Assembly (NCBI RefSeq): GCF_009728995.1
Contig: NZ_VTZW01000008.1
Span: forward strand, 434,001 to 498,000
Direction: 5' to 3'
Length of the DNA stretch: 64,000 nt
Origin: Streptomonospora sp. PA3
Lineage (GTDB): Bacteria; Actinomycetota; Actinomycetes; Streptosporangiales; Streptosporangiaceae
Numbering within the stretch: position 1 is the stretch's first letter; every line of letters starts with the position of its first letter. The translations under genes were made by a program, and so were the position numbers. The notes below the pieces were generated by a model. That model made no database searches. It worked only from the letters and a program-made list of their open reading frames with translations, and was not told where the DNA came from. Below, one piece after another: positions 16,753 through 24,670 of the stretch.

Positions 16753-16821
16753 ACTGCTCCGCGGTCGGCCTCCTCCTGACGGGCGAGGACTCCTCTCGGC
16801 CGGCTCTGTAGCGTTGGCGCC

Positions 16822-18297
16822 GTGCAGGACCTCGACGACACCTCCCGACGCTTCCCGGCCGCGGGCCGAGCCGCCCTGTGGGCGGCGTTCGCGCTGCTCG
16901 CCGCGGCCTACGCGGCGGTTCCGCTCGGCGGCGGCCCACCCGTGTCGGTCCTGGCTCCCGCACTGGGGGCGGCGGCGTTCCTCGTCGGCCGCACCGAAGG
17001 ACGGGACCCGGTCGCGGCGGGGGCTCTGGCGGCGCTCCTGGCGGTCCAGCCCGCGGCGGCACTCGGCCCGGGCACGGTGACAGGCGCCTTCATCGCCGCG
17101 GCCTCCGTGGTGGTCTTCGCGGTCCTGCCCTGGCTGCTGGGCCGCTACCTGCGGCGCCGCGCCGAGGCGGCGTCCTTCGGCTGGCGCCGCGCCGAACTGC
17201 TGGAGCGGGAGCAGGACCTGGTGGCCGAGCGGGAGCGGCTGCGCGAGCGCGCCCGCATCGCCCAGGACATGCACGACTCCCTCGGCCACGAGCTCAGCCT
17301 GATCGTGGTGCGCGCCGGCGCGATGCAGGTCGCCCCGGACTACGGCGAGCAGGAGCTGCGCCGCGCGGCCGGGGAGCTGCGGGAGGGCGCCGCCGGAGCG
17401 GTCGAGCGGCTGCAGGAGATCATCGGCATCCTGCGGCAGGCCGGCGATCCCCTTGCGGGCGCCCCGCTGGCCCGAAACCCCGGCGAGCTGGTCGACCGGG
17501 CGAGGCGCGCCGGCATGGACATCGAGGTGGCGGGGGCGCAGCGGCTCGATCCCCCGTCGCCGCCCGGCGGCCGGGCGGATCCGGTGCAGCAAGCGGTGGT
17601 CCGGGTCGTGCAGGAGGCGCTGACGAACGCGGCCAAGCACGCGCCCGGCGCCCCGGTGGCCGTCAGCGCCGAGGAGCCTCCCCGAGGCAGGCTCGTGGTG
17701 CGGGTGCGCAACGGCCCGCCGCCAAAGACCGGCCCCGTCGCGGCGGGGGCCTCGGGCGGGCACGGCCTGGCCGGGCTGGCGGATCGGTTGCGCCCGCTGG
17801 GCGGCGCGATCGAGGCGCAGTCCTGCGGCGACGGCGGGTTCGAGGTGGTGGCGCGCCTGCCCGCGGACGCGCCCGGCACGGGCCGCGGGCGTTCGGGCGA
17901 GCTGGCCACGCGGTTCGCGTCGGCGCAGCGGCGCGCGCTGGGCGCGGCGGTGCTGGCGCCGCTCGCGCTGCTGGCCGTGCTGGCGGCGGCATGGCTGGGA
18001 TACTACGGCTACGTCTCGGCGAACTCGGTGCTGGAGCCGCGGGAGTTCGCCCGGCTGCGCGTGGGGCAGGAGCAGGCGCGGGTCGCGGAGGTGCTTCCGG
18101 CGATGTCGATGCTGGACCCGCCGTCCGAGCGCGGAGGCGGGCCCGCGGCCGGGACCCGGTGCCGGTACTACCGTTCGGAGGTCTCGCCGCCGGGTGCGGC
18201 CACCACCGCCTACCGGCTGTGCTTCGCCCGCGGCCGGCTCGTCGCAAAGGAGGCCGTGCCGGTCGGCGCGACCGGCGAGGAGGGGGGATCGGGGTGA
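16822..18297 (+). CDS. Sensor histidine kinase (NarL/DesK type) with extra C-terminal exported domain
   Basis: A 491-residue membrane kinase. Residues 18-107 hold about four membrane helices. The HisKA_3 box is RIAQDMHDSLGHELSLIVV with phospho-acceptor His151. The ATPase domain has ALTNAAKHAPG and GGHGLAGLADRLRPLGG. Unusually, after residue about 360 there is another membrane helix (AVLAPLALLAVLAAAWLGYYGYV) and an 80-100 residue tail with LRVGQEQARVAEVLP and CRYYRSEV. The tail resembles the VGMTxxxV...YY pattern of SmpA/BLIP-like folds. It starts at GTG 16822; its stop overlaps the start of the response regulator. Confidence 0.88.
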   Translation: MQDLDDTSRRFPAAGRAALWAAFALLAAAYAAVPLGGGPPVSVLAPALGAAAFLVGRTEGRDPVAAGALAALLAVQPAAALGPGTVTGAFIAAASVVVFAVLPWLLGRYLRRRAEAASFGWRRAELLEREQDLVAERERLRERARIAQDMHDSLGHELSLIVVRAGAMQVAPDYGEQELRRAAGELREGAAGAVERLQEIIGILRQAGDPLAGAPLARNPGELVDRARRAGMDIEVAGAQRLDPPSPPGGRADPVQQAVVRVVQEALTNAAKHAPGAPVAVSAEEPPRGRLVVRVRNGPPPKTGPVAAGASGGHGLAGLADRLRPLGGAIEAQSCGDGGFEVVARLPADAPGTGRGRSGELATRFASAQRRALGAAVLAPLALLAVLAAAWLGYYGYVSANSVLEPREFARLRVGQEQARVAEVLPAMSMLDPPSERGGGPAAGTRCRYYRSEVSPPGAATTAYRLCFARGRLVAKEAVPVGATGEEGGSG

Positions 18298-18950
18298 TCC
18301 GCGTGCTGCTGGCCGACGACGAGGCCCTGATCCGGGCGGGTATCGCCACGATCCTCTCCGCCGACCCGGGTATCGAGGTGGTCGCCGAGGCGGGGACGGG
18401 GCGCCGGGCCGCCGAGCTGGTCGCGCGGCACCGGCCCGATGTCGCGCTCGTGGACATCCAGATGCCCGACACCGACGGGCTGAGCGCCGTCCCCGAGATC
18501 CTGCGGGTCTCGCCGCGGACGGCGGTGGCGATGCTGACGACGTTCGGCAACGACGACTACATCACCCGCGCCCTGGACGCGGGGGCGAGCGGCTTCCTAC
18601 TCAAGACCGCCGAACCGCAGGAGTTGGCCGCCGGTGTCCGCGCGGTCGCCGACGGCGGCGGGTTCCTCTCCCCCAAGGTCGCCCGGCGGGTGATCACGCA
18701 CCTCCGGAGCCGCCCGGCCTCCCCGGCCCGCGATGCGCGCGACCGCGTGGCCGCGCTGAGCCGCCGCGAGAAGGACGTGCTGGCCCTGCTCGGAGCCGGC
18801 TGCTCCAACGCGGAGATCGCCGGGGAGCTGCATCTGGCCGAGGACACGGTGAAGTCCCACGTCAGCGCGATCCTGGCCCGCCTGGACCTGCGGAACCGGG
18901 TGCAGGCGGCCCTGCTGGCGCACGAAGCGGGGATGAGCCCGCGCGGCTGA
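18294..18950 (+). CDS. Response regulator, NarL/FixJ (LuxR HTH) family
   Basis: A 218-residue DNA-binding regulator. The receiver domain starts MIRVLLADDEALIRAGIATI and carries the phosphorylation site Asp54 in VALVDIQMPDTDG. The C-terminal LuxR-type HTH (about 150-210) reads LSRREKDVLALLGAG, NAEIAGELHLAEDTVKSHV and ILARLDLRNRVQA. GTG 18294 overlaps the kinase stop (GTGA), with AGGAGGGGG just upstream, so the two are translationally coupled. It probably regulates the divergent serine hydrolase gene. A strong hairpin follows the stop. Confidence 0.93.
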   Translation: MIRVLLADDEALIRAGIATILSADPGIEVVAEAGTGRRAAELVARHRPDVALVDIQMPDTDGLSAVPEILRVSPRTAVAMLTTFGNDDYITRALDAGASGFLLKTAEPQELAAGVRAVADGGGFLSPKVARRVITHLRSRPASPARDARDRVAALSRREKDVLALLGAGCSNAEIAGELHLAEDTVKSHVSAILARLDLRNRVQAALLAHEAGMSPRG

Positions 18951-18958
18951 GCGGGACC

Positions 18959-18997
18959 GGCCCGCCCCGGCGCCGGGGCGCGGCGCCGGGGCGGGCC
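18959..18997. terminator. Bidirectional terminator-like hairpin
   Basis: GGCCCGCCCCGGCGCC (18959-18974) pairs over all 16 bp with GGCGCCGGGGCGGGCC (18982-18997) around a 7-nt loop. It lies between the convergent response regulator and CE15 esterase genes and can serve both strands. T-tracts are absent, as is common in high-GC actinobacteria. Confidence 0.7.
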
Positions 18998-19020
18998 GGT
19001 CGGATACCGGTTGCCCCTGA

Positions 19021-20712
19021 TCAGGGGCTGGTGCAGGTGAGGTCGCTGGGCGCGGTCGCCGAACCGCCGGCCACGAAGCCGAAGGTCACCGAGCCGCCGG
19101 CCGGGACCGTGCCGTTCCACGGCGTGTTGGTCACGGTGACCGTGCCGCTGCTCCCGCTGTGTTCGCCGTTCCAGAGGTTGCTGATGGACTGCCCCGAGGC
19201 CAGGGTCATGTCCACCGTCCAGCCGTTCAGGGCGCCGGAGGTGGTGTTGTTCACCGACACCTCGCCCTGGTAGCCGCCGGACCAGCTGTTGACCGAGCGG
19301 AACTCGGCGGTGCAGGCGCCGCTCGTGCCGCCGCCGTCACCGGGGTCGTCCCCACCGCCGTCGCCGGGGTCGTCCCCACCGCCGTCGCCGGGGTCGTCCC
19401 CACCGCCGTCGCCGGGGTCGTCCCCACCGCCGTCACCGGGATCGTCGCCGCCTCCGTCACCGGGGTCGCCGCCGCCGTCGTCGGTCAGGGTCGGCGTCTG
19501 CCAGTCCCGCCAGCGCGACAGGTCGCCGGACTCGCTGGGCGAGACGCGGAAGACGCCGGGGGCGCTGCCCTGGTCCAGCAGGAACGCCTCGATGCTCTGC
19601 TGGAGCGGGCCCCGCCATTCCGACCGCGAAGCGCAGTGCGTGCCGTCCTGGACGTCGGAGTGGTAGGAGATGTTCTGCCCCGCGCCGAGCGCCTTGTAGA
19701 CCTCGGCGCCCCCCAGCGCGCCCACGCTGCCCGACGTGGCGCCCAGCCAGTCGACGTGCGGGTTCTCCATGATGAACAGGCCGCGCGGCGCGACCATGCC
19801 CACGATCTCGTGGGTGTCCACCGGCAGCGCGGCGGGGTTTCCGGTGTAGGAGCCGAACGCGTCGCCCAGCCACGGCTGCTCGTCGTAGGCGCTGCTCAGC
19901 GGCTGGGCGCCGTCCTCCTGGGCGACCGAGCGGAAGGCGGGCACGCCGCCGGTGCCCGACTCGACGGGCATGGTCAGGTCGATGCGCTGGTCGAAGGCGC
20001 CGGCGACGAACGCGCCCTTGCCGAACCGCGAGCATCCGGTGACGCCGGTGTCGTCGGCCTGGAGGACGGTGCCGCCCGACTGCTCGATGACGTCGATGAT
20101 CCGGCTCACGCCCCACGACCAGGCCATGAGCAGCCCGGTGTCGCTGGAGGAGCCGTAGATGCTGTAGAAGGCGCCCTGCTTGTTGCTGCGCGAGGTGCCC
20201 TCCTGGCCCACCTCGTAGGGGTCGAAGCTGATGACGGCGGCGCCGGAGGACTTGATGGTGGCGGTGTCGGCGCCCATCCCGCCCAGGACGACGACGGCCG
20301 GGAAGGGGCCCGACCCGCTGGGCAGGTCGACGCCGGCGGTGAAGCTGGCGCTTCGGCCCTGGTCGGTGACGCTCACCGTGATGCTGCTCTGGGAGACCGT
20401 GCCCGTGACGCTGTCAGGCGGCGCCGGCTTCTGGCCGTAGACCGAACTCTCGGCCAGTTCCTTGATCTCCGCCCGCCGGCACCGCCACTCCGATGTGGTG
20501 GTGACGCGGGTTCCGTCCAGCTTCGCGAAGGGGTCGGGCAGCCGTGCCTGGGATGCCGACTGCCCCGGATCGGGCACCGGGCAGTCGGCGCCGTCGAACT
20601 CGTCCTGGGCGGCGGCGCCGGTCTGCGGGCCGAGGGTGGCCAGGGTGAAGACCGCGGCGAAGGCCGCGGCCGCCCACGCCCGCGGGCGGCGCCGGTGTCG
20701 ATGAAAGCGCAT
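19021..20712 (-). CDS. Secreted glucuronoyl esterase (CE15) with CBM2
   Basis: A 563-residue secreted enzyme that should hydrolyse ester bonds between lignin alcohols and the 4-O-methylglucuronic acid of xylan. The signal peptide runs to about residue 35 (AAFAAVFTLATLGPQTGAAA). The CE15 domain (about 37-405) has the signature GCSRFGKGAF (Ser228), PVESGTGG (Glu251) and DGTHCAS (His359). A repetitive Gly/Asp/Pro linker follows (about 411-463), then a carbohydrate-binding module family 2 (466-563, with NGWTVDM, SNLWNGEHSG, NTPWNGTVPAGGSVTFGF). ATG 20712 has GGAGG 6 nt upstream. An AGCGCT palindrome lies upstream, matching one before the GH30 glucuronoxylanase. Confidence 0.92.
   Translation of the reverse strand: MRFHRHRRRPRAWAAAAFAAVFTLATLGPQTGAAAQDEFDGADCPVPDPGQSASQARLPDPFAKLDGTRVTTTSEWRCRRAEIKELAESSVYGQKPAPPDSVTGTVSQSSITVSVTDQGRSASFTAGVDLPSGSGPFPAVVVLGGMGADTATIKSSGAAVISFDPYEVGQEGTSRSNKQGAFYSIYGSSSDTGLLMAWSWGVSRIIDVIEQSGGTVLQADDTGVTGCSRFGKGAFVAGAFDQRIDLTMPVESGTGGVPAFRSVAQEDGAQPLSSAYDEQPWLGDAFGSYTGNPAALPVDTHEIVGMVAPRGLFIMENPHVDWLGATSGSVGALGGAEVYKALGAGQNISYHSDVQDGTHCASRSEWRGPLQQSIEAFLLDQGSAPGVFRVSPSESGDLSRWRDWQTPTLTDDGGGDPGDGGGDDPGDGGGDDPGDGGGDDPGDGGGDDPGDGGGDDPGDGGGTSGACTAEFRSVNSWSGGYQGEVSVNNTTSGALNGWTVDMTLASGQSISNLWNGEHSGSSGTVTVTNTPWNGTVPAGGSVTFGFVAGGSATAPSDLTCTSP
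19330..19480. repeat. 24-bp tandem repeat encoding the CE15-CBM2 linker
   Basis: About six units of a 24-bp repeat (minus-strand product DDPGDGGG), several identical at DNA level. They encode the linker between catalytic and binding domains. Near-perfect identity suggests recent expansion, and copy number may vary between strains. Confidence 0.85.
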
Positions 20713-20917
20713 GCGCAACCTCCGGAGTGCGGCGCGCAGTCGGCGCGGCGAAGCGGCCCGCCGCCGGGCGGCGCCGGGCCGCGCACCCGCCGGTGCGCAC
20801 CGGTTGGGGGATGTGTGCCGGTCCGGCCCGGCGCAGGGGCCGCCGCGGATGCGGTGGCGGGAAGGCGCGCATACGGACTCCGGGTGGAGGGTTTGCCCGT
20901 CGTAGGCCGGACCGGTC

Positions 20918-20931
20918 GGATAGCGCTTTCC
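20918..20931. promoter_or_regulatory. LacI-type operator candidate upstream of CE15 gene
   Basis: GGATAGCGCTTTCC is centred on AGCGCT and flanked by GG/CC, like the site at 9295-9308 upstream of the GH30 glucuronoxylanase. It lies about 205 bp upstream of the CE15 start. The shared pattern suggests one sugar-responsive LacI-family repressor for both xylan-active enzymes. Confidence 0.5.
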
Positions 20932-21109
20932 ATAGTAATGAAAACTTTCGGATGGATTCCAGCACGAACCCGAAGAAAATTCCGGAATGTTTTGGATCAA
21001 CGTCGCATCCCCGCCATTCCGGCAGGTGGGCGACGCGGTGAGCGGCCGCCGAGCGCGGTGGAATCGTCTGCGGGGGCCGCGACCTGCCTTGTTCGGCGTT
21101 TTCACAGGC

Positions 21110-21123
21110 CATACCTAGGTATG
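21110..21123. promoter_or_regulatory. Perfect palindrome upstream of gvpO
   Basis: CATACCTAGGTATG is a perfect 14-bp palindrome 72 bp upstream of the gvpO start. It is a candidate operator for the gas vesicle operon. No regulator gene is adjacent, so the binding protein is unknown. Confidence 0.45.
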
Positions 21124-21195
21124 TTTTGTCCGGATTGTTCTCGGTAGCCCTCCCCCAAGGCCAAGTCCACGGTGCCGGAAGAGGGACCACATCCG

Positions 21196-21501
21196 ATGAG
21201 TCAGGACAGCAGCGCCGACCAGGACGCGCAGCGTCCCGCGAGCAGGTCGACCGTGGCCGACCGCCTCGACGCCGCGCGCCGGCAGTTCGAGGAGGTCACG
21301 GGGATCGAGGTGGAGAGCGCCTCGGGGATCAGGAAGTCCGACGAGGGCTGGACCGTGACCCTGGAGGCGCTGGAACTGCGCCGCATCCCCGACACCGTCA
21401 GCCTGCTCGCCACCTACACCGTGGAGATCGACTCCGACGGCGAACTCGTCGGCTACGAGCGGCGCAGCCGCTATACGCGCGGCAGATCCGACAGCCGCTG
21501 A
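21196..21501 (+). CDS. gvpO: Gas vesicle protein GvpO
   Basis: A 101-residue protein matching the GvpO family: after a polar N-terminus ([13 protein letters not shown]) come [40 protein letters not shown] and [27 protein letters not shown]-like ending RRSRYTRG. GvpO is required for gas vesicle formation in haloarchaea and opens the clusters of actinomycetes. ATG 21196 is preferred with GAGGGA upstream. It is the first gene of the gvp run; gvpA starts 92 bp downstream. Confidence 0.92.
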   Translation: MSQDSSADQDAQRPASRSTVADRLDAARRQFEEVTGIEVESASGIRKSDEGWTVTLEALELRRIPDTVSLLATYTVEIDSDGELVGYERRSRYTRGRSDSR

Positions 21502-21593
21502 GAGCAACAAGCGCCGAGAAAAGTCGTCCCCCGCCCCGCATCGCCGGGAAATCCCCCGACAACCCCCGCAATGTCGAAAGGGAGCGCAGTCTG

Positions 21594-21995
21594 ATGACAG
21601 TGATGCAGCAGACCTCGGGGTCGGGCGGCAGGTCCGGCAACCTCTACGAGGTCCTGGACCTGATTCTGGACAAGGGGCTGGTGATCGACGTGTTCGCCAG
21701 GGTCTCGCTCGTGGGTATCGAGCTCCTCACCGTGGACGTGCGGATCGTGGTCGCCAGCGTCGACACCTACCTGCGGTTCGCCGAGGCGTGCAACCGCCTG
21801 GACCTCTCCGCCGGCGGCGGGGCCGGCCTTCCCGACCTCGTCAACGGCGCGACCGAGAGCGGCGCCCGGTCCAAGACCAAGGGCGCCCTGGCCGGCGCGG
21901 CCGACACCGTCAAGGACACGCTGGGCAGGGACTCCGAGGAGGAGCGCCCCACCGCCAAGTCCGGTCGCCGCTCCGGCAGGAAGGAAGCCGAATGA
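21594..21995 (+). CDS. gvpA: Gas vesicle structural protein GvpA
   Basis: A 133-residue GvpA/J-family protein, the best candidate for the shell subunit. The conserved core is [40 protein letters not shown] and [15 protein letters not shown] (about residues 17-70). A hydrophilic, Lys/Arg/Ser-rich tail of about 60 residues follows ([26 protein letters not shown]), longer than in cyanobacterial GvpA (about 70 residues) but as in actinomycete homologues. AAAGGGAG precedes the ATG. Its stop overlaps the gvpF start (ATGA). Confidence 0.92.
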   Translation: MTVMQQTSGSGGRSGNLYEVLDLILDKGLVIDVFARVSLVGIELLTVDVRIVVASVDTYLRFAEACNRLDLSAGGGAGLPDLVNGATESGARSKTKGALAGAADTVKDTLGRDSEEERPTAKSGRRSGRKEAE

Positions 21996-22723
21996 GCACC
22001 TACGTCTACGGGATCACCCATGACACGGGGGCTCTGGACGGCTCGGGGCTCACCGGTGTGGGGGACCCGCCAAGCGAGGTGCGCTTCGTGCGGACCGACG
22101 GGCTCGCGGCCGCCGTCAGCACGGCCCCCCAAGGGCTGCGCGCCAAGCGGCGGGACCTGTCGGCACACCAGGAGGTGCTGGTCGACCTGGCGCGGCGCGA
22201 CGCGGTGCTGCCCATGCGCTTCGGCGCCGTCGCCGAGGACGACGAGGCCGTCGCGGCGGAGCTGCGCCGCGCCAAGGAGCACTACACGGCCCTGCTGGAC
22301 CGGCTGAAGGACCGGGTTGAGTTCAATGTCAAGGCCGTCCACATCGAGGAGGCCGCTCTGCGCACGGTCCTCAGCGAGGACGAGTCCCTGCGCGAGGCCA
22401 ACGAGCGGCTGCGCGCGCAGGACGGCGGCACGCCCGCCGAGCGCATGGCCTTCGGTGAGCAGGTGGCCGGCGCGCTGGAGGAGCTGCGCCGGCGCGACGC
22501 CGACACCGTGGTCGAGCCGCTGGCCGCGCACGCCGAGCAGGTCGCCATGGGTCCGCCGGTGGACGACTGCCTGGCCAACGTCTCGCTGCTCGTGCACCGC
22601 GACCGGGGCGAGGAGCTGACCCGGGAGGTCGGCCGCCTCCAGGGCAAGCTGGGCCACCTCATGGAGATCAGCGTCAACGGGCCGCTGCCGCCCTACAGCT
22701 TCGTGGCGGAGCCTGCGCAGTAG
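21992..22723 (+). CDS. gvpF: Gas vesicle protein GvpF (GvpF/L family)
   Basis: A 243-residue GvpF/L-family protein, beginning [13 protein letters not shown]. It carries the family features [48 protein letters not shown] and a C-terminal [12 protein letters not shown]. GvpF-type proteins are minor components needed early in vesicle assembly and contact GvpA. ATG 21992 overlaps the gvpA stop, so translation is coupled. A second family member (gvpL) lies downstream at 23520. Confidence 0.93.
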   Translation: MSTYVYGITHDTGALDGSGLTGVGDPPSEVRFVRTDGLAAAVSTAPQGLRAKRRDLSAHQEVLVDLARRDAVLPMRFGAVAEDDEAVAAELRRAKEHYTALLDRLKDRVEFNVKAVHIEEAALRTVLSEDESLREANERLRAQDGGTPAERMAFGEQVAGALEELRRRDADTVVEPLAAHAEQVAMGPPVDDCLANVSLLVHRDRGEELTREVGRLQGKLGHLMEISVNGPLPPYSFVAEPAQ

Positions 22724-22755
22724 GGCGGGCCGCCGCCCCAGGGAGGTGGTGGGGG

Positions 22756-23001
22756 ATGGGCCTCATCAAGGCGATCATCACCGCTCCGGCGGCACCGGTG
22801 CGGTTCGTCGACTGGACGGCGCGCCAGGTGCTCGACGCGGCCGAGCGCGAGTACTACGACCCGGCGGCGATCCGCCGGGAGTTGGCGGACCTCGCGCAGC
22901 AGGCCGACAGGGGCGAGATCTCCGAGGAGGAGTTCGACCGGCTGGAGGACGAGCTGCTGGACCGGCTCGACGAGGCCGAACGGTACATGAGGGAACGGTG
23001 A
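22756..23001 (+). CDS. gvpG: Gas vesicle protein GvpG
   Basis: An 81-residue protein of the GvpG family: MGLIKAIITAPAAPVRFVDW, then a charged helix (IRRELADLAQQADRGEISEE, DRLEDELLDRLDEAE), likely a coiled coil. GvpG is an accessory protein for vesicle assembly and usually follows gvpF, as here. GGGAGGTGG lies upstream of the ATG. Confidence 0.92.
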   Translation: MGLIKAIITAPAAPVRFVDWTARQVLDAAEREYYDPAAIRRELADLAQQADRGEISEEEFDRLEDELLDRLDEAERYMRER

Positions 23002-23079
23002 TCCCCGGCCGCCGCCCGTTCCGGCGGCGGCCGGGCCGCCGGCCCGCGGCAGGGCGGGGATCGGCGAGGGGAGGCAGAG

Positions 23080-23523
23080 GTGACCCAACCGGCTCCGTGG
23101 AGGGGCGAGCCGCGCGAGGTGCGCTCCCGCGGCGGCTCCTCGGCGAATCTGGCCGACGTGCTGGAGCGGGTGCTCGACAAGGGCGTCGTCATCGCCGGCG
23201 ACATCAAGATCAATCTGCTGGACATCGAACTACTGACGGTCAAGCTCCGGTTGCTGGTGGCCTCGGTCGACAAGGCCAAGGAGATGGGCATCGACTGGTG
23301 GGAGCACGACCCCGCGCTCTCGTCGAAGGCGGCCGAGCGCGCCGACGAGGAGCTGGCCGAGGAGAACCGGCGGCTGCGCGAGCGCATCGAGGCGCTGGAG
23401 GGGCACCGCTCCGCCCCGATCGAGGACGGCGGGCGGGCCGCGGCCCGCCAGGAGGCCGGCGCGCAGCCGGAGTCCGCCGCACCGGCCGAGCGCGCCGCCG
23501 AGGGAGGGGAGGACCGATCGTGA
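23080..23523 (+). CDS. gvpJ: Gas vesicle minor shell protein GvpJ (GvpA family)
   Basis: A 147-residue second GvpA/J/M-family protein. The core is LADVLERVLDKGVVIAGDIK, INLLDIELLTVKLRLLVASV and DKAKEMGIDWWEHDP; the IDWWEHDP ending is typical of GvpJ rather than GvpA. A Glu/Arg-rich tail (about 80-147) likely forms a helix plus a disordered end. It starts at GTG 23080 after GAGGGGAGG. Its stop overlaps the gvpL start (GTGA). Confidence 0.9.
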   Translation: MTQPAPWRGEPREVRSRGGSSANLADVLERVLDKGVVIAGDIKINLLDIELLTVKLRLLVASVDKAKEMGIDWWEHDPALSSKAAERADEELAEENRRLRERIEALEGHRSAPIEDGGRAAARQEAGAQPESAAPAERAAEGGEDRS

Positions 23524-24332
23524 GCGCACCCCTGGCCGAGGCCGCCTACGTCTACGCGGTGGCCCGCCCTCTCGCGGCCGAGGCGGTCGCGGACCTGAAG
23601 GGGGTCGGCGGCCGCCCCGTGCACCTGGTGGAGCACGAGGGGCTGGTCGCCGTGGTGAGCGCGGTGCCGCTGCACGAGTTCGACGAGGACGCGCTGCGCG
23701 CCAACCTGGAGGACCTGGGCTGGCTGGAGGAGGTGGCGCGCGCCCACCACGGCGTGGTCGACGCCGCCGCCCGCCGCACCGACGTGGTGCCGCTGCGGCT
23801 GGCCACGGTCTACCACGGCGACGACCGGGTGCGCGCGGTCCTGCGCGAGGGGCGCGAGGACTTCGCGGGGGCGCTGGAGCGCGTCGCCGGGTGCCTGGAG
23901 TTCGGCGTCAAGGTCTACGCCGAACCGGCCTCGCGCCCGGCGGCCCCCGAGCCGCCCGCCGCCGCGCCGGCGGGCGAGAGTCCCGGAAAGGCCTACCTGC
24001 GCAAGCGGCGGGAGCAGCGCGACCGCCGCGACGACGTCTGGCAGCAGGCGGCGCAGTTGTGCGAGCGGCTGGACGCGGCTGCCGCGCAGTGGGCGCGGGC
24101 GCGCGAGCGTCACCGGCCCCAGGACGCGTCCCTGTCGGGCGCTCCGGGCGAGAACGTCCTCAATGCGGCCTACCTGGTCGCCGACGCGGACGCCGAGGGC
24201 TTCCTGGACGCGGTGGAGCGGGTGCGCGCGGCCGCGCCCGAGGGCACCCGGATCGAGGTGTCGGGGCCGTGGGCGCCCTACTCCTTCTCCGCCGCCGATA
24301 CGCCCGCCGAGTCCGCGGAGGAGGAGCGGTGA
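23520..24332 (+). CDS. gvpL: Gas vesicle protein GvpL (GvpF/L family)
   Basis: A 270-residue GvpF/L-family protein. It starts at GTG 23520 (AAYVYAVARPLAAEAVADLK) and has EHEGLVAVVSAVPLHEFDED, DVVPLRLATVYHGDDRV, GCLEFGVKVYAEP, AYLRKRREQRDRRDD and a C-terminal EVSGPWAPYSFS. The central AYLxKR segment is characteristic of actinobacterial GvpL/F. GTG overlaps the gvpJ stop and its own stop overlaps the gvpS start, so the three genes are coupled. Confidence 0.92.
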   Translation: MSAPLAEAAYVYAVARPLAAEAVADLKGVGGRPVHLVEHEGLVAVVSAVPLHEFDEDALRANLEDLGWLEEVARAHHGVVDAAARRTDVVPLRLATVYHGDDRVRAVLREGREDFAGALERVAGCLEFGVKVYAEPASRPAAPEPPAAAPAGESPGKAYLRKRREQRDRRDDVWQQAAQLCERLDAAAAQWARARERHRPQDASLSGAPGENVLNAAYLVADADAEGFLDAVERVRAAAPEGTRIEVSGPWAPYSFSAADTPAESAEEER

Positions 24333-24625
24333 CGACACCGGACCGGTACGAGGACCCGCCGGCCGGGTTCGGGGAGGAGCCGGCGTCCCTCTCGCGCATG
24401 CTGGACGAGGACCACCCGCTGGCCAACCGCGACATCTCGCTGGTCGACCTCCTCGACCGGGTGCTGGCCAAGGGGGTCGTGATCAGCGGCGACCTCACCG
24501 TCTCCATCGCCGACGTCGACCTGGTCCGCATCTCGCTGCGCGCGCTGGTGTCCTCGGTCAACGAGAACGTCCCCTCGCCGTGGGAGCACGGCCATCCGCT
24601 CTCGGGCTGGATCAGGGCCGACTGA
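24329..24625 (+). CDS. gvpS: Gas vesicle GvpA-family minor protein (GvpS/M-like)
   Basis: A 98-residue third GvpA-family protein: ISLVDLLDRVLAKGVVISGD, LTVSIADVDLVRISLRALVS, then SVNENVPSPWEHGHPLSGW. Its position between gvpL and gvpK matches gvpS of Streptomyces clusters; the name gvpM is used elsewhere. It starts at GTG 24329, overlapping the gvpL stop. The N-terminal 30 residues are acidic and probably disordered. Confidence 0.85.
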   Translation: MTTPDRYEDPPAGFGEEPASLSRMLDEDHPLANRDISLVDLLDRVLAKGVVISGDLTVSIADVDLVRISLRALVSSVNENVPSPWEHGHPLSGWIRAD

Positions 24626-24670
24626 GGGCGCGGGCGCGGCCGGGCGGCCGCAGCGCGGAAGGGAGTCAGC

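Larger units (their letters stand above)
20713..21195. other. Gene-free divergent control region between CE15 and gas vesicle genes
   Basis: 483 bp separate the CE15 start (20712, minus) from gvpO (21196, plus). The stretch 20930-21000 is markedly AT-richer than its surroundings (ATAGTAATGAAAACTTTCGG) and looks like promoter DNA. It holds an AGCGCT-type palindrome near the CE15 side and a perfect 14-bp palindrome near gvpO, listed separately. No convincing gene was seen. Confidence 0.55.

Noticed and set aside
19330-19480. CRISPR-like regular repeats
   Set aside because: Units of 24 bp run head to tail without spacers and encode a DDPGDGGG protein linker, so this is a coding tandem repeat.
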